Below are positions 25,010 through 33,058 of a stretch of 34,638 bases of DNA, piece after piece; within the stretch, counting starts at the first letter, position 1, and each line of letters begins with the position of its first letter. The notes under the pieces were generated by a model, which saw only the letters and a list, made by a program, of their open reading frames with translations, was not told where the DNA came from and searched no databases. The translations under genes were made by a program, and so were the position numbers. The stretch comes from Atribacteraceae bacterium. GTDB taxonomy: Bacteria; Atribacterota; Atribacteria; Atribacterales; Atribacteraceae. The stretch spans positions 1 to 34,638 of the forward strand of contig DATIKP010000069.1 in assembly GCA_035477455.1 (NCBI GenBank). Direction: 5' to 3'.

Positions 25010-25241
25010 TTGATTCTGCTGCAATAAGTAATTTTGCTGCAAAAGAACGAAGAAAGCCCGGGCCTGAGTTGCCTGAATCAGCCGCCGAAATCACCGCATT
25101 TTCGAAGTAAATATGCCAAGGATGCCCTTTTCAGCATCACTGTAACCAGACGTGGTCATTGATGCGTGCGATAAAACACCAGATGAGGCGGGGCTGAGGG
25201 CAACGGGGCCTTGCTGAAATGAGTTTTTGCAGCAAAATCAA
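25010..25241. repeat. Tandem and inverted 18-base repeats centred on TTTTGCWGCAAAA
   Basis: Two 18-base units lie head to tail at 25010-25027 and 25028-25045. An inverted copy at 25224-25241 matches the first at 16 of 18 positions. Two copies contain near-perfect palindromes, TTTTGC-T-GCAAAA (25032-25044) and TTTTGC-A-GCAAAA (25225-25237). A related AATGAGTTT..GCAG element occurs at 24989 and 25218. The outer copies enclose about 230 bases with inverted ends, which would fit a small non-autonomous transposable element or a set of regulator-binding sites. Confidence 0.5.
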
Positions 25242-25279
25242 TCTTCGAATGTGAAGAGGCAGAGGAGTGATGACGACCG

Positions 25280-26017
25280 TCAGGCTTGGATAAACCGGCC
25301 TTCCTGGCCGGATAATGCCAGGCGGAATTCATCCCAAGAGAGACGGTTCATTGAGAACGTGGTGGTGACACAACCGATGTCTGCCAGACAATGCGCATCG
25401 GAGGAGCGAAGCAGGGAGACACCTCTTAGAGAAAAACGGCTTCCGGCCGTGCCGGTATCCATCCGACGGGACACTTCCAGGGCGGGGACTTTCAGGTCCG
25501 GTGGAATGAAGCCCAGAACCTGAATGATGCTGTAGGAAGGCTGGTCGATATGAGCAGGGATCGGGATACCCCCAAACCGCTCAACCCGGCAAAATACTTC
25601 TTCGATACTTAAGGTGAGAGAACGGGTCAGGAGATGATCTTTTTTTTCCAGGATAGTTCCATCCTCGCCAACGACCCACTCTTCCCCCCAAATCGACTCA
25701 TCCAGGGGGAATCGGGGTAGATGCCGCTCAACCTCCCAGGAAAAACCCCGGAGCGCTGTGAGGTCCGGAAAATAACACAGGCAGTGAATTTCCTCTCCGG
25801 TTTCGACTTCCATCCCGGGCACTACCCAAACACCAAATCGCTCGCCGAGAGCGACGGTGACGGCGGTGTTGTCAGAGGTGTTATGATCGGTCACCGCAAT
25901 CATATCGATTTTCTTGGTCAGGGCCTCCAGGATAATCAGCGGGGGAAGCATTTCCCGCTCGGCACAGGGAGAAAGGACACTATGGATATGAAGATCCGCT
26001 TGAAACAACAACCTCAT
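25280..26017 (-). CDS. PHP-domain metal-dependent phosphoesterase
   Basis: PHP-fold proteins hydrolyse phosphoesters with a trinuclear metal site. The 245-residue product has the expected ligands: DLHIHS (His10, His12), AVTDHN (Asp44, His45), GMEVETGEEIHCL (Glu70, His78), IPAHID and the late SSDAH. The substrate is unknown; relatives range from nucleases to 3',5'-bisphosphate phosphatases. Its ATG overlaps the preceding DRTGG gene by 4 bases, so it belongs to the hydrogenase-like cassette. It is the last gene before the repeat-rich island. A small-molecule signalling or nucleotide-cleaving role in the cassette is conceivable but not shown. Confidence 0.85.
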   Translation of the reverse strand: MRLLFQADLHIHSVLSPCAEREMLPPLIILEALTKKIDMIAVTDHNTSDNTAVTVALGERFGVWVVPGMEVETGEEIHCLCYFPDLTALRGFSWEVERHLPRFPLDESIWGEEWVVGEDGTILEKKDHLLTRSLTLSIEEVFCRVERFGGIPIPAHIDQPSYSIIQVLGFIPPDLKVPALEVSRRMDTGTAGSRFSLRGVSLLRSSDAHCLADIGCVTTTFSMNRLSWDEFRLALSGQEGRFIQA

Positions 26018-26364
26018 CTATGCTTTCTGGCACCGGGAATACCCAGTCCCGAGAGAACGGCAACGGCTTGATAGCTGGTCATGGCTGTCCGCAAAAGGAC
26101 AACTCCCTCCTGGCGGGCTTTCGCAAGTGTCTGTTCATTGTGTTCCTGACTGTTGGCGATCACGACGGCGGCCATATCCGTCAACACCGCGACGGCAACA
26201 ATGTTCGGATGAGATTGGATCGTCACCCAAACACATCCCTCAAACGCGTTGGCGATACAATCACTGAGCAGGTCACCACAATAACCGCCGGTTATTTCCC
26301 TCTGCCGGTTGGCGTCCACCAGAATTTCCGCCTGAAGCGGTTCAATGATATCATGAACCCTCAA
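26014..26364 (-). CDS. DRTGG-domain protein (copy nearer the PHP gene)
   Basis: A 116-residue stand-alone DRTGG domain, a fold often found with CBS or phosphotransacetylase-like proteins and of unknown biochemical role. It contains REITGGYCGDLLSDCIA and alternating beta/alpha segments. It aligns end to end with the other DRTGG protein of the cassette (28149-28502), sharing a DLLSD core. That alignment supports the TTG start at 26364 (LRVHDIIEPLQ against the paralogue's LREIQMILEA), with AGGGG 11 bases upstream. The frame also reaches ATG 26388. It overlaps the hydrogenase-like gene by 14 bases. Confidence 0.75.
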   Translation of the reverse strand: MRVHDIIEPLQAEILVDANRQREITGGYCGDLLSDCIANAFEGCVWVTIQSHPNIVAVAVLTDMAAVVIANSQEHNEQTLAKARQEGVVLLRTAMTSYQAVAVLSGLGIPGARKHR

Positions 26365-27694
26365 TGGTCTTTTTTCCCCTTTCATCATTCTTCATGGTCT
26401 GTGGAATTTTGTTGGCCAGGTCAAATATTTCCCGGGACAATTCAAGCATCTTTTCCCGTAACAGAAAAGGACAGTCGATTTCCTGAGCTTTTTCCCGGAC
26501 AACGTCTTCGGCCAGGGAACGGCAGGTGGGAGAACCGCACGCTCCGCAATCCAAACCAGGGAGTCGGTCCAGGATTTTTTCGATGATTTGATACTTTTCA
26601 AGAGCTCTTTTATAGTCCTGATCCAATTTCAGGATATCTCTGGCTATAAAAGGTTTTTTCCGACGGAAGGCATCTTGTCTGGCCAGTTTATCCCATTCTT
26701 TTTCTTCAATCGCCTGAAACACGGAATATTTCCTGATCAGGCGATTGACGTTGACTTTGGCCAGGAAGGGGTTTTGAACCGCCAACACGCCACCGATGCA
26801 TCCTCCGACACAGGCCTGAGCTTCGCAGTACACAAGATTGTTGAGTTCGCCCATTTCAATCTTTTCAAAAACGGACATAACGTCATGAATGCCGTCAACG
26901 GCGACATACTCGCCCTCATCCAGTGATTCCTGTTCCCCGCCTGAACGGGCCCAGCCAATTCCTTTCCAGCTCGCTCGCTGGATACCGGAAATATCCTGCA
27001 ACTTTTCAGTCATATTGATGATCAAAGGATAAATCTTGGCCATGGAAATCGCACCGTCTATCCTTTCGAGATCTCCAACGCTTTGCCGTATTTCCGTAAC
27101 CTTGGCCGGGCAGGGGGTAATGAAAAAAACCCCGATTTCTTCGGGAGAAAATCCTTTCTCCAGCGCCCGGGACCGGGCGATACGGGCCGCAACCCCCAAG
27201 GGTGAATCAAGGGGGAGAAGATTGCCGGTTAGTGAAGGAAACTTTTCTTCTGCCAGACGAACTACCGCCGGACAGGCCGAAGAAATGAGAGGTGGCGGAA
27301 GATGGCCACTCCGCAGGATTTTTTTGATTTCTTCGGCAAGAATCTCCGCTCCGCGGGCCACTTCGTATACATCGGAAAACCCAAGTTCCAGCAGTCCGTA
27401 CAGAAGTTTTCCCAGGGTAAACCCGGTGGAAAATTGCGCGTAAAAAGCGGGAGCGGGAAGAGCGATGGAATAACGATAATGCCCGATCGCTTCGAGGGGA
27501 TCAGACTGGGCGTATTTCGCGTGGTTGGGACAGGTCCTGATACATTCTCCGCAATCGATGCACCGCTCTTCGTCTATCCTGGCTTTGCCTCCTTTGACCC
27601 GGATGGCCTCGGTCGGACACCGCCGGATACAATGGGTACATCCCTTGCATTTTTCCTCATCGAGGAGAACCGAATGACATAGCTTCTCCTTCAA
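26351..27694 (-). CDS. [FeFe]-hydrogenase-like protein of sensory type
   Basis: The 447-residue product starts with two 4Fe-4S ferredoxin motifs (Cys16-19-22-26 and 45-48-51-55). The [FeFe]-hydrogenase large-subunit core follows. Motif L1 reads SSACP (138-142), L2 TPCPAK (193-198) and L3 EAQACVGGC (291-299). All four predicted H-cluster cysteines (141, 195, 295, 299) and Lys198 are kept. The proton-relay cysteine of catalytic enzymes (first Cys of TSCCP) is Ala140 and the usual Met of L3 is Gln293. A C-terminal 4Fe-4S domain follows (C383-x2-C386-x4-C391-x16-C408). These traits fit sensory HydS-like proteins. The TTG start overlaps the HATPase stop (TTGA). Confidence 0.88.
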   Translation of the reverse strand: MKEKLCHSVLLDEEKCKGCTHCIRRCPTEAIRVKGGKARIDEERCIDCGECIRTCPNHAKYAQSDPLEAIGHYRYSIALPAPAFYAQFSTGFTLGKLLYGLLELGFSDVYEVARGAEILAEEIKKILRSGHLPPPLISSACPAVVRLAEEKFPSLTGNLLPLDSPLGVAARIARSRALEKGFSPEEIGVFFITPCPAKVTEIRQSVGDLERIDGAISMAKIYPLIINMTEKLQDISGIQRASWKGIGWARSGGEQESLDEGEYVAVDGIHDVMSVFEKIEMGELNNLVYCEAQACVGGCIGGVLAVQNPFLAKVNVNRLIRKYSVFQAIEEKEWDKLARQDAFRRKKPFIARDILKLDQDYKRALEKYQIIEKILDRLPGLDCGACGSPTCRSLAEDVVREKAQEIDCPFLLREKMLELSREIFDLANKIPQTMKNDERGKKTIEGS

Positions 27695-28152
27695 ACTCCA
27701 CCACCATTTTTCACGGAGTTCAGGAAAAAATCCATCATGACCCGGGTCCCTTCCCCAACCCTGGAATCGATTTCTATCCGATCGGAACATTTCCTCATGT
27801 TCGCCAATCCGTAACCCGCTCCAAAACCCATTTCCCGAATATGAGGGGGGGCGGTCGAATATCCCTCCTGAAATGCCAGGTCGAGATCTGGAATACCCGG
27901 GCCTTCATCATCAATGACGATGTGAACCTTCTCGGGGGTGATAACCGTCCTGAAGCTTCCTTTGTAGGCATGAATCACAACGTTCATTTCCGCCTCATAG
28001 GCGGCGATCACGATACGGCGGATAAACGGGGGTGGAAATCCGGCTTGGAGCAGAAGTTTTTTCAACTCCCCGGATATATCGCCCGCGCTCTGAAAATCCG
28101 CTCCGACTATCTCCCGGGAGGCCTCAAACAAGGGTTTAGGCTCAATGATCAC
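27691..28152 (-). CDS. RsbW/SpoIIAB-like serine kinase-type HATPase
   Basis: A 153-residue GHKL ATPase of the anti-sigma-factor serine kinase class. The N-box is AAYEAEMNVVIHAY (Glu53, Asn57), the G1 box DDEGPGIPD (81-89) and the G2 box MGFGAGYGLANMRK (108-121). There is no histidine-phosphotransfer domain and no sensor domain, so it probably acts on a protein partner. No sigma factor or anti-anti-sigma gene is in the window. It overlaps the hydrogenase-like gene by 4 bases, which suggests the redox protein is its partner. The start GTG 28152 overlaps the DRTGG stop. Confidence 0.88.
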   Translation of the reverse strand: MIIEPKPLFEASREIVGADFQSAGDISGELKKLLLQAGFPPPFIRRIVIAAYEAEMNVVIHAYKGSFRTVITPEKVHIVIDDEGPGIPDLDLAFQEGYSTAPPHIREMGFGAGYGLANMRKCSDRIEIDSRVGEGTRVMMDFFLNSVKNGGGV

Positions 28153-28502
28153 TTGATTTCACTGCAACCCCTGATCCCGTGCCGATAGAGCCTACCACAG
28201 GCTTCATACATGGGAAGACGGGTCGTCAGTATTGGAATCTTTTTGATGCCGGCCAATTCCACCGTGGCCGTTTCCGGCTTCTTCCCACGGACAAAAACGA
28301 TCCCGATAAGATCGCTCATTTCTGCGGTCCTGATGACCTGAGGATTCGTCAGGCCCGTCAACAGCAGGGATTTCTCTTTGGTAAACGCGAGAACATCACT
28401 GAGTAAATCGCTCCCGCACACCGAGGATGGTTCCCGGTCGAGCCACTGGTCACCGACCAGAACATCGGCTTCCAAAATCATCTGAATCTCCCTTAAGTTC
28501 AT
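28149..28502 (-). CDS. DRTGG-domain protein (copy at the head of the cassette)
   Basis: A 117-residue single-domain protein related to the copy at 26014-26364: both begin with an LR.......L.A. segment, share a GxDLLSD core and have the same length. Here the TGG of the domain's name is replaced (REPSSVCGSDLLSDVLA), so the sites may differ in ligand. ATG 28502 has a G-rich site just upstream. A 9-base gap follows the SPOR gene. The function is unknown. Paired DRTGG proteins around an Fe-S protein suggest a complex, but that is inference. Confidence 0.75.
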   Translation of the reverse strand: MNLREIQMILEADVLVGDQWLDREPSSVCGSDLLSDVLAFTKEKSLLLTGLTNPQVIRTAEMSDLIGIVFVRGKKPETATVELAGIKKIPILTTRLPMYEACGRLYRHGIRGCSEIK

Positions 28503-28511
28503 GGACCCCCC

Positions 28512-29135
28512 CTACTGTCCGGCGAATGACTCGATGCCCTGGTTTCTCAATTGCTGGACAATCCGTCTCGCTTCCTCCAACGAAGGCAGGCCGGGGATCT
28601 GGACCTTGAACACTGCTGCGTCTTGACGAAGAACTGGTTGAAAACCGAGTTGGCGCAGGGATTCAAGCATGCGATCGGCATTCTCCCGCCGAGAGAAAGC
28701 ACCGGCCTGGACAAAGAACGCTCCCGATGGCGCTTGGATTACTGGAGCGGGTGTTGGAGAAGCAGCGGCTACTGGGACAGGAGGGGTGGAAACCGTTACC
28801 GGAGTGGGGACCGGGGCTGCCGGTACGCCGGTCGCGGCTGGGGCAATAATTTGCTCAACGGGTCCAACGGCGGGAGCAACCTCCCCTTCCTGGAAGCCGG
28901 GCACCGTTGTCGGATCAGCGGGTCGCGCCAGTCGCTCCAATTCGGTCAGAAGATCAGCGGCTCTCCGTTCTCCGGGAACATCTTCAATCTGCAAGGATGT
29001 ACCGAGTAAAAACCCGGTATACGCATCAAGGTCACCGCGGGCGATAAAAAAAGCCACCATGATGACCAGAAAACATCCCATCAGAAACACGACGTGTTCG
29101 ACTGGGTCCTTCTGTCTGAGAAAAGGATTGTTCAT
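28512..29135 (-). CDS. Membrane-anchored SPOR-domain protein
   Basis: SPOR domains bind glycan strands stripped of stem peptides, which concentrates such proteins at the septum. The 207-residue product has a short N-terminal tail, one transmembrane segment (about 17-34), and a Pro/Ala/Val/Thr-rich linker (about 80-145). The C-terminal SPOR domain begins AFFVQAGAFSRRENADRML, continues through VFKVQIPGLPSLEEARRIV and ends IESFAGQ. The design is like FtsN/DamX, but no other FtsN feature is visible. Its ATG overlaps the valS stop by 4 bases. It lies upstream of the division cluster and may be the division-linked member of this operon. Confidence 0.85.
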   Translation of the reverse strand: MNNPFLRQKDPVEHVVFLMGCFLVIMVAFFIARGDLDAYTGFLLGTSLQIEDVPGERRAADLLTELERLARPADPTTVPGFQEGEVAPAVGPVEQIIAPAATGVPAAPVPTPVTVSTPPVPVAAASPTPAPVIQAPSGAFFVQAGAFSRRENADRMLESLRQLGFQPVLRQDAAVFKVQIPGLPSLEEARRIVQQLRNQGIESFAGQ

Positions 29136-31786
29136 AACGACCTGATGTCCTCGATAAGCTTTCTGATCCGGATCCGCTCACCGTTCAAGGTTTCCCAGCG
29201 CTTTCTCTCTCGTTCGACTATCTCATCCGGAGCCCGGTTCAGAAAATCCTGGTTGTCGAGTCTGGATCGCAGGCCTTCAAGGTCTCTTTCGTGAATCAAG
29301 CATTTTTTTTCCAACCGCCGCACTTCCTCATCCACCTCGATCAAGTCACCGATTTCCAAAAAAATGTCCGCTCCCGGCACCCGGCCGGTGGCCATCCCGG
29401 CTTTGTCAATCGCCTGATCCTGTTTCAGTATCTCACATTTCGCCAGAAGTGCAAGATAGGGGAAAAAGGTATCGGATAACGCTCTCAGGCCGAAATCGGA
29501 AAAATGGATATGAACCCGGCAGGTTTCCGCCGGAGATATCGAAAGCTCAGCCCGCAGAAAGCGGATTTCCCGGATCATATCCTGGACACGGGTCATCACC
29601 TCCTCAATTTCATCCGCGCACCATCGAGGGTCCGGTTCCGGCCATGAAACAACAATGAGCTTATCCTGGTTCTCTCCGACCATCTGTTGCCAGATTTCCT
29701 CGGTTATAAAAGGGGCTACCGGATGGAGTAAACGAAGGACCCTCTCCAGGACATGAACCAGGACATTCTGAGTCCGTTCCTTTTCCCGGTCCTTCCCCCG
29801 GTAAAGATCCTGTTTGGCCAGTTCGATGAACCAGTCACAATAATCTCCCCAGACAAAATCATAAACGATTTGAACATATTCACCAAAAGCATAGCTCTCG
29901 AGCGCATCCGTAGCCAAGCCGATGGTCCTTTCGAACCGGGACAGTATCCAGCGGTCTTTCAGTTCAAGTTCTTCCTGAAACATTTCCAGGGGAGTACGGT
30001 GTAATCCGTTTGTGTTCATCAGCACAAAACGTGAGGCATTCCAGAGCTTGTTCATAAAATTCCGGGCCGATTCAATCCGGGCAACCGACAAATTGATATC
30101 CCGGCCCTGGACGGTCAGCCAGGCCAGAGCAAAGCGAAGGGAATCCGCTCCAAACTGCTCGATTACATCCAGGGGATCGAGGGCGTTTCCCAGTGATTTA
30201 CTCATTTTTTTTCCTTTTTCATCCCGTACCAGGGGGGTTATAAAGACATCATAAAAGGGAATGTCTTCTTTAAAGCGAAGACCCATCATGATCATTCTCG
30301 CGACCCAGAAAAAGATGATATCAAACCCGGTCACCAGAACACTGGTGGGATAAAAAGTTCTGAGATCGCCGGTGTCATCCGGCCAGCCAAGGGTGGAAAA
30401 CGGCCAGAGGGCGGAACTGAACCAGGTGTCTAAAACATCTTCATCCTGTCGGAGGGAGCCTGAACAACGGGGGCATACCAAAGGTTCGTCTACGGCGGCG
30501 AAACAATATTCACATGCATCACAATAAAAAACCGGTATCCGGTGACCCCACCAGATCTGGCGGGAAATACACCAGTCCCTGATCTTATTCATCCATTCAA
30601 AATAGACCCGTGACCAGCGTTCGGGGATAAACCGGATACGGTCCTCCTCAACCGCGTGGATAGCCGGTTCTGCCAGTTCTTTCATCCGCACGAACCATTG
30701 CTTGGACACATAAGGTTCTATAGCGGTGGTACAGCGATAACAATATCCCACCGAATGGTTATAATCTTCGCACCGTTCCAAGAGACCCTGTTTTCCGAGC
30801 GCGTCAACCACCTGTTTCCGGCAGGTATATCGATCGAGTCCAGCATATCCTCCGGCCTCTTCACTCATCATCCCTTCTCCGTTGATGACCCGGATAACGG
30901 GAAGTCGGTGTTTTCGGCCCAGTTCGAAATCGGACATATCGTGGGCCGGGGTCACTTTCAACACCCCCGTTCCGAATCCCGGTTCAACATAATCATCGGT
31001 TATGAGCGGGAGTTCCCGTCCCACGAGGGGAAGCAACACCCTTGAACCATGGTGCAGGCGATACCGTTCATCATCGGGATGGACCGCCAGGGCAACATCG
31101 CCGAGCATAGTCTCCGGGCGGGTGGTGGCTACGACCAGGTATTCACCCGGCCGTTTCGTCAAAGGATAGCGGATGAAGTAGAGCTGTCCTTCGACTTCCC
31201 GGTAATCGACCTCGATATCGGCCAAAGCGGTTGTGCAGCGGGGACACCAGTTCACGATATACTCATCACGGTAAATCAACCCGTCCTCGAAAAGACGGAC
31301 AAAAACTTCCCGAACCGCCCGGGATAAGCCTTCGTCCATAGTAAAGCGCTCGCGGCTCCAATCGCACGAGGCACCCATCCGTTTCAACTGAGTCACTATC
31401 CGTCCATGGTAACGGTCTTTCCATTGCCAAACCCGCCCGATAAACCGGTCCCGTCCCAAGTCATGGCGGCTGAGACCTTCACCGGCCAACATCCGTTCCA
31501 CGACATTTTGAGTGGCAATCCCCGCGTGATCGGTACCCGGTAGCCAAAGGGTTCGATATCCCTGCATCCGTTTCAGACGAATCAGGACATCCTGCAGTGT
31601 AAGGTTAAGGGCATGACCCATGTGGAGATGGCCCGTAACATTCGGAGGAGGAATAACAATACAAAACGGGTCGTTTCCCGGACTCCTATCCGGGTGGAAA
31701 TATCTCCCTTCCTCCCAGATACGGTACCATTTTTCTTCTATGGTTTGCGGCTCGAAAACTTGGGGCAATGTTTCTTCATTTTTCAC
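29132..31786 (-). CDS. valS: Valyl-tRNA synthetase
   Basis: This class I aminoacyl-tRNA synthetase charges tRNA-Val and edits threonine. The 884-residue enzyme has the HIGH-type motif PPPNVTGHLHMGHAL (about 46-60) and the editing domain with ATTRPETMLGDVA. An inserted zinc-type CDACEYC...CPRC knuckle follows, then KMSKSLGNALDP. The anticodon-binding domain and a C-terminal coiled-coil arm come last. The GTG start at 31786 has AAGGA 8 bases upstream, 15 bases after the clpX stop. Length and motif order are normal. Confidence 0.98.
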   Translation of the reverse strand: MKNEETLPQVFEPQTIEEKWYRIWEEGRYFHPDRSPGNDPFCIVIPPPNVTGHLHMGHALNLTLQDVLIRLKRMQGYRTLWLPGTDHAGIATQNVVERMLAGEGLSRHDLGRDRFIGRVWQWKDRYHGRIVTQLKRMGASCDWSRERFTMDEGLSRAVREVFVRLFEDGLIYRDEYIVNWCPRCTTALADIEVDYREVEGQLYFIRYPLTKRPGEYLVVATTRPETMLGDVALAVHPDDERYRLHHGSRVLLPLVGRELPLITDDYVEPGFGTGVLKVTPAHDMSDFELGRKHRLPVIRVINGEGMMSEEAGGYAGLDRYTCRKQVVDALGKQGLLERCEDYNHSVGYCYRCTTAIEPYVSKQWFVRMKELAEPAIHAVEEDRIRFIPERWSRVYFEWMNKIRDWCISRQIWWGHRIPVFYCDACEYCFAAVDEPLVCPRCSGSLRQDEDVLDTWFSSALWPFSTLGWPDDTGDLRTFYPTSVLVTGFDIIFFWVARMIMMGLRFKEDIPFYDVFITPLVRDEKGKKMSKSLGNALDPLDVIEQFGADSLRFALAWLTVQGRDINLSVARIESARNFMNKLWNASRFVLMNTNGLHRTPLEMFQEELELKDRWILSRFERTIGLATDALESYAFGEYVQIVYDFVWGDYCDWFIELAKQDLYRGKDREKERTQNVLVHVLERVLRLLHPVAPFITEEIWQQMVGENQDKLIVVSWPEPDPRWCADEIEEVMTRVQDMIREIRFLRAELSISPAETCRVHIHFSDFGLRALSDTFFPYLALLAKCEILKQDQAIDKAGMATGRVPGADIFLEIGDLIEVDEEVRRLEKKCLIHERDLEGLRSRLDNQDFLNRAPDEIVERERKRWETLNGERIRIRKLIEDIRSL

Positions 31787-31801
31787 GAGAGAATTCCTTC
31801 C

Positions 31802-33058
31802 CTACGCCGGCCGGTCAATGATCGAGTTTTCCCGGGGAAGCAGGGTCACACTTTTCCGGTCCAAGACAATTCTCTCGTCAATCACCACTTTTTTGATATC
31901 TTTTCGGGAGGGAAGCTCAAACATCAGTTCGGTCATCAGCCTCTCCGTAATCATACGGAGTCCCCGGGCGCCGGTTCCTTTTTCCATAGCCTGACGGGCA
32001 ATGAGGCGGACCGCTTCCGGGGTAAAAACCAGTTTGGTCCCCTCCATCGCCAGGAGCTTTTGATACTGTTTCGCCAGGCTGTTTTTCGTGGTGAGGAGAA
32101 TGGACACCAGATCATCCTCGGTGAGCTTGTCCAAAGCGGTTACAACGGGAATTCGGCCGACAAATTCGGGGATCATCCCGTATTTGAGAAGGTCTTCCGG
32201 CTGCACTTCCGATAAACAGTTCTGCGGCTCCTTCCCCGACAACCCTTCCAGTGACCCGAAACCGATCTTTTTTTCCTTGAGCCGGGACGCAATGATGGGT
32301 TCGAGGCCGATAAAAGCTCCTCCGCAGATAAAAAGGATGTTTTCGGTATTGATTTTGATAAATTCCTGCTGCGGGTGTTTTCGCCCACCCTGCGGAGGAA
32401 CGTTAGCCAGAGTGCCCTCCAGTATTTTCAAAAGGGCCTGCTGAACTCCTTCTCCCGAAACATCCCGGGTGATGGAGGGACTGTCCGATTTCCGGCTGAT
32501 TTTATCGATCTCATCGAGATAAACAATGCCCTTCTCCGCTCGTTTGATATCGAAGTTCGCGTTTTGGATCAGGCGGAGCAGAATATTTTCGACATCTTCT
32601 CCGACGTACCCGGCTTCAGTCAGGGTCGTCGCGTCAGCGATTGCAAAAGGGACATTGAGCGTGCGGGCCAGCGTGCGGGCCAATAGGGTCTTTCCGGAAC
32701 CGGTGGGACCGATCAACAAAACATTGCTCTTTTCCAGTTCGACACCGTCATGGTCTTTACTGCAGACTATCCGTTTATAGTGATTGTACACGGCCACAGC
32801 GAGTACGATTTTCGCCCACTCCTGCCCCACCACGTATTGATCGAGAAAGGACTTGATCTGGCGGGGGGTTGAAAGCTGATCGAGGGTGAAGTCTGTCTTT
32901 TTCCCTTTTCCATCCTCCCGGACGATCTCTTCGCAAAGCAATACGCACTCATTACAGATGTAGACGCCAGGTCCGGCGATCAGCTTGCTCACCTCCGCCT
33001 GATTTTTTCCACAAAAGGAACATCGCGAGCGATTTTTTTCGACATCAATCTTACCCAT
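31802..33058 (-). CDS. clpX: ClpXP unfoldase subunit ClpX
   Basis: ClpX unfolds tagged substrates and feeds them to ClpP. The 418-residue protein has the N-terminal zinc-binding domain with four cysteines (Cys13, 16, 35, 38). Walker A GPTGSGKT is at 117-124, the pore loop [11 protein letters not shown] follows, and Walker B is [10 protein letters not shown]. The IGF-type ClpP-contact loop is KIGFGS, and [10 protein letters not shown] is the sensor-2 region. Its ATG overlaps the clpP stop by 8 bases, with AAGGAG rather far upstream (12 bases). The tig-clpP-clpX order is the standard bacterial one. Confidence 0.98.
   Translation of the reverse strand: MGKIDVEKNRSRCSFCGKNQAEVSKLIAGPGVYICNECVLLCEEIVREDGKGKKTDFTLDQLSTPRQIKSFLDQYVVGQEWAKIVLAVAVYNHYKRIVCSKDHDGVELEKSNVLLIGPTGSGKTLLARTLARTLNVPFAIADATTLTEAGYVGEDVENILLRLIQNANFDIKRAEKGIVYLDEIDKISRKSDSPSITRDVSGEGVQQALLKILEGTLANVPPQGGRKHPQQEFIKINTENILFICGGAFIGLEPIIASRLKEKKIGFGSLEGLSGKEPQNCLSEVQPEDLLKYGMIPEFVGRIPVVTALDKLTEDDLVSILLTTKNSLAKQYQKLLAMEGTKLVFTPEAVRLIARQAMEKGTGARGLRMITERLMTELMFELPSRKDIKKVVIDERIVLDRKSVTLLPRENSIIDRPA

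Larger units (their letters stand above)
24834..25279 (-). other. Non-coding island between PHP gene and mraZ
   Basis: About 445 bases without a supported gene, between the redox cassette and the division operon. It contains several short palindromes and repeats (listed separately), a T7 run near 24969-24975 on the plus strand with no plus-strand gene to terminate, and no recognisable tRNA or riboswitch. No clear rho-independent terminator for the PHP transcript was found, so read-through into mraZ is possible. Confidence 0.6.

Noticed and set aside
25010-25045. Tandem 18-base units as a small CRISPR array
   Set aside because: The units are adjacent without spacers, are palindromic, and have no cas genes nearby.
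25227-25523. 98-codon plus-strand frame near the end of the PHP gene
   Set aside because: It is mostly antisense to the clearly coding PHP gene, starts in the repeat region, and its sequence resembles no protein family.
26351-27694. Catalytic hydrogen-producing hydrogenase
   Set aside because: The proton-relay cysteine of the L1 motif is Ala and no partner diaphorase or electron-transfer subunits are encoded here.
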